Source: Xestospongia bergquistia (lineage: Eukaryota > Porifera > Demospongiae > Haplosclerida > Petrosiidae). Taken from it: DNA of 64,000 bases. Under the pieces are notes generated by a model, which saw only the letters and a list, made by a program, of their open reading frames with translations, did no database searches and was not told where the DNA came from. Location of the stretch: the NCBI GenBank assembly GCA_963965975.1, contig OZ014423.1:2356001-2420000 (forward strand), given 5' to 3'. The stretch's first letter is position 1. Each line of letters starts with the position of its first letter. A program made the translations under genes and the position numbers. Below, one piece after another: positions 46,001 to 57,469 of this stretch.

Positions 46001-49000
46001 TTCATTGATATCTATAATGTAATGTATAATAATGAGCTAATTCAAATAGTGTACTTACCAGAGCAATTTCTCTCATTGCTATCTAATGAGTATCCACTAT
46101 TACAAGAACAACTGTAACTTCCTTCACTGTTAATACAAGTATGTTCACAACCACCATTATTATCACTACATTCATTGACATCTGATGTGTAATAAATTAT
46201 AACTTATATTAGTATGTTATTGTTAATACCTATACAACCATGTCCATTTAAATTCAGACTATAACCAGTCTTACAGTTACAATAATAACTACCAGGGATA
46301 TTAGTACATGACTGTACACACCCACCATTATTAATAGAACATTCGTTAATATCTATGATTAATGATTCAATAGAATCTTTTAATATGTATTATTTACCTG
46401 AACAGTTGTGTTTGTCATTATTTAGTGAGTAGCCAGTTGCTTGACAAGAACATGCATAGCTACCCATAGTATTAGTACAAGTGTCTTCACAACCTCCATT
46501 GTTTTCAGAACACTCATTGATATCTGTTATAGAACATCATTTTCTCATATTTATTAACTTTATAACTGACCCTGACAGGTATAGTTATCATATAGGAGTT
46601 CAAACCCACTATAACAAATACAATAATAACTTCCAATAACATTAGTACACATCTGATTACAACTGGATAGTCCTTCTGAACACTCATCAATTTCTAAATT
46701 AAAACATAAAATAATTGCACTATTATAACATATAATAGAACTTACCATCACATGTTCTGCCATTACTAGCCAGTCTATAACCAGAATTACAAGTACAGTA
46801 AAAAGAACTGTTTGAATTATGACACCTATGTTCACAGACATTTGGATTGGCAGCACAATCATTAGCAACACCTGTAAAAATATATTTCTACATCTATAAT
46901 TCTATCAGTATCTGTTACTTACTAGAACATCCATGTCCATCTTCATCAAGTGTGAAGCTAGTGTTACATTGACAATAGTAAGATCCTACTTGATTAATAC
47001 ATTCTTGATCACAACCACCATTGTTACTATCACATTCATTGATATCAGAACAAGTGAGTCCATTGGACAACTGGTACCCTGGTTGACAATCACAGACATA
47101 ACTTCCATTAGTATTATAACAGTTGTGTTCACAAAGATGAGTACCATTTGTACATTCATTGATGTCTATAGAAAACAAAACATATTATTTCCATTTCTAT
47201 GTTACATTACCATCACAACTTTGTCTGTCAGTCATGTTCAATAAGAATCCACTATTGCAGGAACACTCATAACTTCCCAGTCTATTAGTACATATTTGAG
47301 TACAACCTCCATTACTTAATAAACATTCATTAGTATCTAGTAATTTACTTACTCTCAATTAGTAATATTATATATTACTAACCAACACAAGTTTTCTGAT
47401 TACTCATAAGATGGTATCCAGCAAAGCAGGAACAAAGATAGGAACCTTCTGTATTGACACAATTCTGATTACATCCACTAATACCAAGAGTACATTCATT
47501 CACATCTTATAAAAAATAATTATATTAGGTAGTAATAATACATCAATAATCTTACCATCACAATGATGGTTGTCATAGTTAATAATATAGCTGGTATTAC
47601 ATGAACAGTAGTAACTGCCATTTGTATTATGACAAGAATCCTCACATCCTCCATTATTGTCAGTACATTCATTGATTTCTATTATAAATACACTAATTTT
47701 TAAATACTTTTATTTATAAACATACCAGTACAGTTATGACCATCAATATTGAGAGTATATCCTGAATCACAAGAACAGCTATAATTACCCAATGTGTTTG
47801 TACAATAATGAGCACAACCACCATTGTTAGTAACACATTCATTGATATCTATAAATGATATAGATTTATGTCATTAAACCTATATTACTTCATTACCAGA
47901 ACAATGTAGTTTGTTATAAATTTGATAGCCAGAAAAACAAGAACAGATTATTAATCCATTTGTTTGTGTACACACTTGTTCACAACCGCCATTGTCATTT
48001 GAACATGTTGGATTCACTAGTACAATAATCAAATATATTAATATTATCATTAATATTGTTACACTTACAAGTACAATTATGTTGATCAGCCTGTAAAGAA
48101 TAACCAGTACCACATGTACAAAAATAACTATATAATGTATTGTGACAGAAGTGTTCACAACCACCATTGTTGATGTTACAAATGTTACTAGAATTAACTT
48201 GAACATCTAAATGAGGTCACACAATCAATCAATGCTGCTAATCTATTGGGTTACCTGGTCCATTGAGAAGCATTCCTGCTAGATATCCATAGCCACCACT
48301 AGAAATAAATCCATACACACTGACATATATCTTCCCATTAGGATGACTATGACTAATTGTGTAGTTCCCATCAACTGTAGTATTATAACCATATCCAGTC
48401 ACTGTCCCATACATATCATATATTGGAGTGAAATCCAGTGTTGTTAGTATACCATTAATTACTACAGTCCCATTGTAGTATGTATCAGCTGGTATTGCTA
48501 TACTGTAATAATTTGTTGGCATTTCAGGTAATGTAGTAAAAGTGACATTATGAGGATATTGTCTAATAGGAGGAACTGTCATTAACAATGGATCACCATA
48601 GCCATTCACAGGATAATCACGACTAAATGCCAGTGTAGCAATATAGCATTTACTACTGCAGAGAACATAGCAAAAGTGACTAAAATTAGTATCAAAAGTA
48701 ATGATATCTCCAGCAAAGTTCATTGTAACATTGGTGTTGTTTTGTGGACATGAAATACTCACTTTAGTGTTATTTTCTGATGCTATGAGTTTAAATCGTT
48801 GTCCATTACGACCATACAATGGTGTTAATAAGAAATGTGTTCCCCAATTAATAGTAGGTGGTATTTGTGTACTAATAGGATCACAATCACTATAAGGTAT
48901 TGGAACTCTAGCGCATTCATGTCCTCCAACTACTGTTAATGGATGATTTGAGACTATTTTAGTTCCACTGAGATCAACCAATGTTGCTGCTATCAGTAAA

Positions 49001-52000
49001 GTCTGCAGTGAATGAAGAGTAATAGTATGACTGGACCCTGCTGTAATATTAACTAATATACTATTTGTTTGAGCATTTGAAGGTAGTTGTACATTTTGTG
49101 TAGGTGTAATAGTCACAGTTGTATTGTCTCTACAACCAACAAGAAGGATTTGACTATATCTCCCACTTAATGTAGTATTTGCAGATATTCCATAATAGAT
49201 ATATTCCTGTGTAGGTTGTTCATAACATGGTAGAGCTAGATAGGTTGAACGAGGTGTACTTGTATAGCCTATCAATGCAATGGAGATAGGTTGGCCAGAC
49301 ACTGATCTAACATGGAGTCCATAATTACGATAAAAATGTGTTACTTCTCTCACTTGTAGACTGAATGGTATTGTTACCAAGTCAGGAGAATGGACACGTG
49401 TTGTTCCAGTATAACTATAATTTCCAGTCAATGATGAAATATTGAATTGAACTGGACTTGGACTCATAGTATAGATCAACATTTTCATGACACTATCAGA
49501 ATAGTATTGTCTTAAGAATGCTACATTGAATTCTGTAGCATAACTGGATGCACTGATGCTTGAAACTTTGCCTGTAAAAATTAAAAAAATACCTTAATGT
49601 AAAGTATATATTACGATTGGTTTTAACAGTAGGAGACATTACAATTATTAAAAAAGTACCAATGAAAGAAGAAAATATACTACCCAAAGTTATGATTTCC
49701 TAACAGACATGTATGGATCACACCTGTAAGTATTATGGCCAGATCAAATTAAGGTTAAACAGTATATCAAAATGCTATATGTTACTATTTATAAAATAAT
49801 CAATGTCAATTTAAGGCTATCAAGTGAGAAATCATACTTTAATGTATAGCAAGCCATATTTGAATCCAAATCTAGTGTATGAAAGTTTGCCTACAGTATA
49901 ATTACATATTTAACCTCGCTGCACTTGGGCGCATAGCGAGGGTACTGTAGTCTGTCAGTGTGTATGTGTGTCTGTTACCCGGGCAAATGGCTTTGAACTG
50001 CTTTAACTCGGCAAACACGGCACTGGTAGCTACCAAACTACAGTGGACGGTAGCAAAACTTCTGTACTTCTTAAGAATACTGCCAAAAGGAGCGTCTAAC
50101 GAACAAAAAGCTTTAAAAGTCTGAAAAACCTTTGAAAAAAGCACAACTTTCAGTGAAGACTCGATAATTCAAAAAAACCTCCTGCATACAGCCACATTTT
50201 CCAACTTTTTAAAGTGAGAATGTTTGCCAAAATACTTCTTTGGAAAGTTATGACTATTTTACTAACTTTTGGCAGTTATCTTTGTCGATACATTGAGCGC
50301 GAACTAAAAATACTAGCACCATAGCTGTCATTGGAGAATGACTAACTTTTACGAAGAAGATGGAAAGTATTGGACCTTTTGTCAATTAGAGGGCAAAGTA
50401 CCCAGTAGACGCACTAAACGGCAAAGCTTTTTTCCCCTTCGATTGAAGAGAAATGCCGAGTTATCAATATTCATCTTGCGCATCACGTGAGATATCTCTT
50501 GTCTGTATTGTTTGGTATAGGTCACTTGAGGAGGCTAAAAAGAATAAAGAAAGTCTCTGGATATATAAGACGTCAGCGAGGTTAAGCACTTTAGTGCAAT
50601 TCATTTGTTTATTTACTTGTTTTTTTAATAAACAAACGACCACCAAAGGGTAGGCTTTGTTATTAATACTGAAAGTTTATATAAACTACAATAAATTATG
50701 GAAATGATTATTTTCAAAACCTGTAATACAACTGAAAGGCAGAAATCCCACCATTTTTAATTTAATTTTTTTTATTATATACAATGTGTCTGATATGTAT
50801 ATACTAATCTAGTAAACATCAATGTTAGCACATGATATAATATATGATATTTTACTTATTTTTAAAACGTTTGAAGCACCTATAGGTAGCCAACAGACAT
50901 CTTATTTCAATGCAAAATTAATTTTACATTAAAGTATGACTTATGCAGTTATGTTCCAAGATTTAGGTTTAAAGTATTTAGTATTAATTTGACATTGATG
51001 TACAACATTCTCTACTAGTTATGCAGTGAAGTGTATATATATACTATCTGATTATTGCTAAAATTTATTATCTTACCAGTAAGTTGTATTAGGTTCACTC
51101 CAGCACTGTAAGAGTAACCAGTACCATAACCAAATCCATATACCAATACACTTATTTTGGATTGACTTGTAATAGTATGTGAATTTAAGTCAGTAATTTG
51201 TACTTGTGTACCATATCCAATAATCTTGTTATCATTATAGATAGTGTTCCATGTTAATGGTAGCATTGTTCCATCCATTAATACTGTGTCTTGACTAGTA
51301 GCAGCAATATTGATGTAGTGTGATGTGACTGGATAAGGACCAGGAATAGCAATAGATACAAATGTTATTTTCTCAGAATACTGGTCAATTGAAGGAATCA
51401 TTGAGATTACAGGATCGCCATTGTTATCTACCTGATAACTTGCTCCTAACTGATTTACTAAAATAGGCTTGTCAGAAACAATAGAACAATAGGCATTTGT
51501 ACTTGAATATTTTGTGGTTGTACTTCCAGATGTTGATAGATATACAGTGGATACACTTCCATTACCACAGATAAAATTGAATGTGGTCTGATTCTCTGCA
51601 GCTAATATCTTATAATACTGCCCTGATCTACTACCATAAGGAGTAAGAAGGAATTGTCTTCCCCATGTTACTGTAGGTGGTATTTGCTCAGTGAGATGCT
51701 CACAAGCTGCCAAATTACTAGGAACATTACCGCACTCATGACCACTGACAACACTCAGTGGTTTGTTTGATACTATACTAGTTCCAGTTATATCAACATC
51801 TAGTGCTCCAAACAGAAATGTCTGCATTCTATGAAGTGTAATAGAGAAAGGAGTTCCAGCTATAATTGTCACATTGGGACTACTTGGATTCTGGATATTT
51901 TCAGGCACAGTAATAGTGTGTGCTGGGATAATAGTAACAATTGTATTGTTTTTGACACCAATAAGAAGCACTTCACTTAATGTATAATCAACTATAGATT

Positions 52001-52478
52001 CTGTAGACACAGCATAATACTGGTACTGATTTAAGTCACCCAACTCTTGTGATGGGTAAGCAACATATTCACCTACAGTTCCAATCTGGTAGTTCATTAC
52101 CAGTACTGAAATAAGTCCTCCATTATTTGTGTATACATGAATTCCTTTATTACGATTTGAATAGCTGCTATCCAATGTAACTTGGCTAACAGAAATACTC
52201 ACGTTCACTGAAGCTGTGTTAGTGACAGTTCCTGTTATTATAACATTAGTGTAGTTTTCAACTGTGAAGGACACAGGTAATGAAGAAGTAGTCATGATAT
52301 ACAACCGCAGATTTTCAGTTACTTCCCCAAAATTTCGCATAGCCCCAATGTAGAAGTCAGTTCCATAACTAGATTGAGCAAGAGCACATGTCAAAATACC
52401 TATATATAATGTATAAGAATAATTTAAAACCTTATTAAAAATATTTAACTCACTTAAGAAAATCACTGCCTTCATCAT
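43038..52478 (-). CDS. IgGFc-binding/EGF transmembrane receptor, member 6 (complete, 28 EGFs)
   Basis: First exons: 52454-52478, 51077-52399, 48255-49571. EGF exons: 48069-48206, 47897-48016, 47726-47848, 47556-47678, 47383-47505, 47211-47336, 46923-47165 (double), 46746-46871, 46571-46693, 46398-46523, 46230-46352, 46059-46181, 45892-46011, 45719-45841, 45542-45667, 45365-45487, 45192-45314, 45034-45147, 44861-44983, 44688-44813, 44516-44638, 44355-44477, 44184-44306, 44011-44133, 43840-43959, 43669-43791, 43500-43622. Last: 43360-43400, 43252-43312, 43038-43192. Total 6375 nt, 2124 residues. The first IgGFc exon is 1323 nt, exactly as in members 2 and 4. The tail reads K-R-K-R and [10 protein letters not shown]: the Pro of N-P-x-Y is replaced by Ser. 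The first donor is GTGAGT rather than GTAAGT. A 668-bp MITE sits in the intron between the IgGFc exons. Likely a long-stalked surface receptor. Confidence 0.87.
49914..50581. mobile_element. TTAA-flanked MITE (piggyBac style) in an intron of member 6
   Basis: The ends are CCTCGCTG and CAGCGAGG, exact inverted repeats, and TTAA flanks both (49910-49913 and 50582-50585). TTAA duplication and a CC start are hallmarks of piggyBac-type insertion. The 668-bp body has a visibly higher G+C content than the intron and no transposase frame. The introns of members 2 and 4 at this place lack it, so the insertion came after the paralogs split. Confidence 0.78.
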
Positions 52479-52652
52479 AGTATAGTTTTCAATGAAAGGA
52501 TTACGTCCTTTTTAAGCTAAAGAGATTGTATTTAAATCTATTTCTTGCGAATAGCTTTTGAATATTAGTAAGAACTATAAATTTAATTAATAGTTCCTTG
52601 TGTGGTATTTTATAGGCTAGCTGGGCGGGATGACGAAGACGTTAGCATTTGG

Positions 52653-52706
52653 TGTAAACAGATGAATATATTTCTTTCCACTCTTACATTATGCCAATTT
52701 CGTCTA
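52653..52706. promoter_or_regulatory. Conserved 5'-flank block upstream of member 6
   Basis: Counterpart of 1075-1146 and 26532-26604, beginning GTAAACAGATGAATAT, about 175 bp before the start codon. Candidate promoter or 5'UTR element by conservation only. Confidence 0.35.
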
Positions 52707-54289
52707 TTATAGGTTAGGTGTAAAAGTTTCCTGTGGCATGGAATCCCTTATATAGCATATATGTCATTGTTTCCCTTGTTATATTATCTATGGGATCTAC
52801 CTCTATAGATTCTAAATCTTAGAATGAAGATGCATTATCTTTGTATTGAAGTATGAATTCTGTTACCAAAATAGACTGACCAAGCTGTTAGATTTAACAG
52901 TAGATTTTTATTGAATTTCACTTAACATAGTATTTTAGTATTAATTAATTGGTGTGCGTGCAAGATACAACTCACTACATTGTACTAATGCTTGATGATG
53001 CTATAAAATACACTATTGACACTCTAGCTGGTCTAGAGAACCTATAGTTTTTTGGGGGCTGGGGACAAAAACAATCTTTTTAAAGTGATTGTCCTACATC
53101 TAAGTGAATGACCAAAGTTAACACTAGTGGTTGCTGATATGAATTGGAGTTAATTATAGCATTTCCATTTAAAGTATGAACTGCATGGCTGTATTGAAAA
53201 CATACTATGTGGTACATAATATGATATACACAACAAACTCTAGCAGACAAACAGAATACATCCCTTTATATTACTTCAATATTAGTTGAGTTATTATTCA
53301 AATAAACATTTTGATCAATATATCATCAGTGCCAATGGTAAAAATGCTAAAACAAGAAATATTCCAAAACAAATAGAGTAATTATAATGTTATTACATAT
53401 TTAATGTATTAACTGATATTATAGTACTGTCTAGTGTTGAGTTTTACAATCAAACAGTTTCTTGAAATGCTGCTGGAGCTAGAGGGAGAGAGAGAATATG
53501 GAACAATGACTGAGTTGATACTATAAAATCACTGTTGTTTGAAGGTATGTAGCTAGTCATTCGCAAATTTACCAATTGAGTCACACCCACTCAAATATAA
53601 TTAATTATTAATATTATGTCAATACCATTGTAATTGATAAAACATGCACACACAATTAATAATGTCCATAGATTCCTTAATAAGCTATTAAGATTAATAA
53701 ATAGTAAGTATTTGGTACTTATAACATACATGTACACATTTATTACATGGATGCTATAATGATCACAACAATTATTATATATAGTTATTTCAGATGAATA
53801 ATATCAAAGATAACATTATTATAGAACACTCTACATACATACATTAAACAAGAGGATTTTTAAGTTTATACTACAAGTCACCTAATATATTTATCTGTCT
53901 TAAACTGTTCAGCAATCAGTACCATTATCATATAATGCATATGATGTTTACAAAATACATGACAATTGCTAATATTAGGAGAGACCCACTATATTTAATC
54001 ATGTTACAAGTTTAAATACCTTTCTCTTTAATAGACTAGTAAAAGATGCTTTACATCCATAACAGTTACCTATACATAATACAAGAACATAATGATGAAC
54101 AACTATGTATATTATCTTCTCATTTGGTCTATTCCTTGAGCTAATAAAATTATAAGGCTCTGCAATATTGAAAATAGAGCCTGAGAAGACAATACAACAT
54201 TTTAAGGCTGCACAGAAACAAGACAAAGTTCAATAAAAGACTACAAGAAACTTTGCTCTGAGTCTCTGTATAGAAATAAAATACTATTA
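52707..54289. other. Spacer upstream of member 6
   Basis: AT-rich spacer; parts match 27430-28250 and 17300-17760. GAGA microsatellite near 53490. No gene seen. Confidence 0.45.
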
Positions 54290-54897
54290 TCAAGTACATA
54301 AATCATTCTTAGTATAGTGTAATGTCTCTTTCTCACCTTTATCTTCCTTGTTAGTTTTCTCATTCACTATTAATAAACAATACTATTATATCACATGTGA
54401 TCATATTTAATAATAAACCTACTATTAACTGGGTTTACTAAATTTAGTGATTTTAAAACAATCTGATTATCATATGTTAGTAGTAGACTTAAAGTATGTA
54501 CAAACTAACCATTGACACTATCTCCAAAGCTAGTCAGTTCATCAGGACCAGAATTTGTTGGTGATAATCTGTCATTAGTTGAATCAGTTGGGCGAGGTCT
54601 GAAGGGAATAGATATAGCTGCAGCTATTGCTGTTGTACTGGGTAAATGATGTTGAGAGATCTAAATAAGAGAGAAAGAATGTATGTTTGAGTGTGTGATA
54701 CTATAACTTAAACTTCATGATAAGTTAAACAAGTATGGCTTAATAGTAAAATAAATACCAATTAACCATTTCAAATCTTATAGTAGATGCAATCAATGAG
54801 ACATTTAAAGTACTGTCCACATTAAATTTAGACAGTGTCAATTATTACTTACTTGTCTAGTTAGTTTCATTCCTAAAAAATAGTTCTTCATTCTCAT
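54290..54897 (-). CDS. Small conserved spacer gene, copy 2 (unknown function)
   Basis: Exons 54853-54897, 54510-54660 and 54290-54366 join to 273 nt, about 90 residues: MRMKNYFLGMKLTRQ, I-S-Q-H-H-L-P-S-T-T-A-I-A-A-A, F-R-P-R-P-T-D-S-T-N-D-R, then V-N-E-K-T-N-K-E-D-K-G-E-K and the end K-N-D-L-C-T. Splice sites and phases equal those of copy 1 (17811-18451). Most changes between the copies keep the frame, and the one length change is a multiple of three. The start codon is uncertain. It could also be the 3' part of a longer gene. No known domain recognised; no clear signal peptide. Confidence 0.55.
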
Positions 54898-55865
54898 AAA
54901 AAGGACTTTAGTAAGAAAGACAACTACTATTATTCTAGATTATTACATCACTAGTTTTATCATGACAATATAAAGTACAAGATAAATAGATAATAATAAA
55001 ATTTAGTGATGTATTGAGTAGATATAAACTATTACAATACCAGCTATATGTATTAATGATCTGTTTTATACTAATATCAAAATAAATTCACAGTTCTTGT
55101 TAAACCAAAGTTTTAAATATTCATTAGCAAAGATATGAGCCAGTTTATGATTTACTAACTAATATAATTGAAATAATCTTACTTTTAATAAAGTGTTCAT
55201 TACAACAGAATATAAATATTATTAGAAAGGAGGAAAGAGATGAGACAGATAACCACAACATAGATAGAGATACTACTAATAGAAAGAAACAAATACTAGA
55301 AAGAGAGAGAGAAGGATAAGAAGTGGCAATAATGAAACTACTACTATAAACTTACTTGTTGGATCATTTAGGACTATTCCACATGTACTACAAAATAATA
55401 TTTTATAATAATTATTGTGGATATATTGAGAGGCAATAAACTGATCTCCTTAGTACATCTAATTCTATTAAGGCATCATCAGCTCTTTTAACTCTAAGAA
55501 TATTAAAAGAAACATTAAATTATAAAAATATTCTATAGATTACATGTATCTGTAGTGTCTTAACGACTTTTGTCATCTTTTTTCAACTTAGAACATGTCT
55601 CCTTGATAAATAGAAAAATTAATATTCATCCATCTATCTATCTATCCATCAAGTTAATTGTCATCTATTTACCATTACTTCATCATCTTCATTAATTAAA
55701 TTAGGAGAACTGCTTGTATTTCACTTTTTTTCTTCTTCCATCTTTAATACATTGATTACCAGCTAATACAAATTATAAAAAAATAATTTTTTAGACTTTT
55801 ACCAGACATAGTTTAATTATCTAGTCATTACCATTATGTGTATATGACTTACTGCATTATGTATA
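54898..55865. other. Spacer, no gene seen
   Basis: Parallel to 18452-19390. Contains GAGA (55300) and CTAT (55635-55650) microsatellites, the latter also found beside the LINE in the 19.9-kb region. No exon supported. Confidence 0.45.
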
Positions 55866-56560
55866 GTGGTAACTACTAATTTGTTAGAGATTAATTTTCT
55901 TCATAAACATCCTTTGACCAGAAACAAGAAAGTTATTGACAGTCAATCATCTTGTAGGTTAATTACAAATATTTCATTTAGGTTAGTCCAATATATCACA
56001 GCTAACATATTTTGTCACATTCTAATAGAATTATATGAGAACTTTGAATGTGTGAGTCAATCTGTACAATATCATTTAGTGAAAGGAATTTGTAATATGT
56101 GGCATCAGTTAAATGAACTAGCTCGTGCACATACCACTACAGGTACTGTTAGTGGGGGCAAAGAAGAAGAGAATGAAATGATACAAGGTAAATAAAATAC
56201 TCTGTCAGGTCCAAAGAATTTTATTTATAATATTATGTAATACATTATTTATATTACTAGAATAATGCTTTTAATTGCTACTAAAATAAGTGGTTTATAA
56301 ATGCTAACATGTTCATTATTCATTTAGTTGAGGTCAGTTCTCAAGGATCTGTTGATGAATGTGCTAGTGATCTTCATATACCTATTGGTAAACTACATAG
56401 TGAAAATAGAATTGATCATATTCTTCAGGAAAAAACAATTAAGGAACTGAATGAATATCTCTTTGCATTAAATAATCATTTGTGTTACTGGTATGATAGT
56501 ATATTGTTGTTGTCAATTATTTTAGTTTGTTCTATAGGATACTGCTTTATTTTTAAATAA
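55866..56560 (+). CDS. Small plus-strand gene with C-terminal membrane anchor (unknown function)
   Basis: Two exons join in phase 1: one ending at 56187 (CAAG before GTAAAT) and 56328-56560 (after TTTAG). The protein, up to about 184 residues from the ATG at 55866, has I-C-N-M-W-H-Q-L-N-E-L-A, T-T-T-G-T-V-S-G-G-K, an acidic stretch, V-E-V-S-S-Q-G-S-V-D-E-C, a short helical part K-E-L-N-E-Y-L-F-A-L-N-N and a hydrophobic end I-L-L-L-S-I-I-L-V-C-S-I-G-Y-C-F-I-F followed by one Lys. That end looks like a tail anchor. The N-terminus is uncertain; a TTCTAATAG acceptor near 56030 could start the exon. Decayed copies lie at 3290-3600 and 19340-20165, so it duplicated with the receptors. No known family recognised. 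Confidence 0.5.
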
Positions 56561-57469
56561 AAAATTACAATGATCCAATTAAATCTTAGGGTCAATGGGA
56601 GATAAAAACAATGACAACAGAAGAAAAATAGCTTAGTTTCATATATTATATTCCAATCAGTTGTGTTACAATGTAGTTTTGTGGAGTCTTTCTATTGTAG
56701 CACTAACATGTGCCATACTTGTGATACCATACATTGCCACTACAAATGAAATTATATATTGGTATATAGCCATTTCTCTACCGTTTCCATTATTTGTTCA
56801 TTAATATCTCTTCTTTTTCTCTCAATTCTGTTACTTTCATTGTATCCAAACGCAGACAGATACAGACTTTAAGTAACTTTGAAATGCTTTTTGAATGAAT
56901 CAAGAGATTGTTGCACCTTTTGGAATAACCTCTTTGTTGAAAAAGCATAGAGAAAGGTAATTAACAAATAATAAAAGTAATTATTCATTTTCCTAATGTC
57001 AGCACAAACCTCCACTTCTTCTCATGTCAGTTTGATCATTATATAGTTGTCAGTGACTTGGATTTACTTGATTGTCTGCGATAATAGTAAATGGTCTCAT
57101 TATTAAATTAATTATACCTTTCACCTCTCAAAGATTCTTGTACTTGAACCAATTGTTATTATTTTGTTAGTAGATATAGAATAATTGATTACCAGTTCAC
57201 TGTATTGGCTATAGACATCATATTACTACTGGATTTAACATTCCTCTGTAAGCTTATTGTGTTCTTATGCCATTTCAGTGGTCATCTTACATGCTTATAT
57301 TTATTTTCATGTAGTGTGTTAGTTTAAGAAAAAGGAAATAAAAAGAACAGCACTAATAAGGCAGCAGCAATAAAATAAAACTTAATATATATATATATAT
57401 ATATCACAGCATGTATAGATATTAATAGTGTTCTTTCCACTAAAACATAACTAAAATAGTTGAGTCAAT
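56561..57469. other. 3' flank of member 7 with a broken orphan exon
   Basis: Shared flank of the receptor family. At about 56763-56880 (minus strand) lies the third copy of the orphan exon (compare 20345-20469). Here the CAG acceptor has become AAG and a 1-nt deletion after the C-I-C-L codons breaks the frame. A TATATA run lies near 57388. Confidence 0.5.

Noticed and set aside
49902-50144. Open frame of about 80 codons in an intron of member 6
   Set aside because: It lies over the end of the TTAA-flanked MITE and has no similarity to a transposase or other protein that I recognise.
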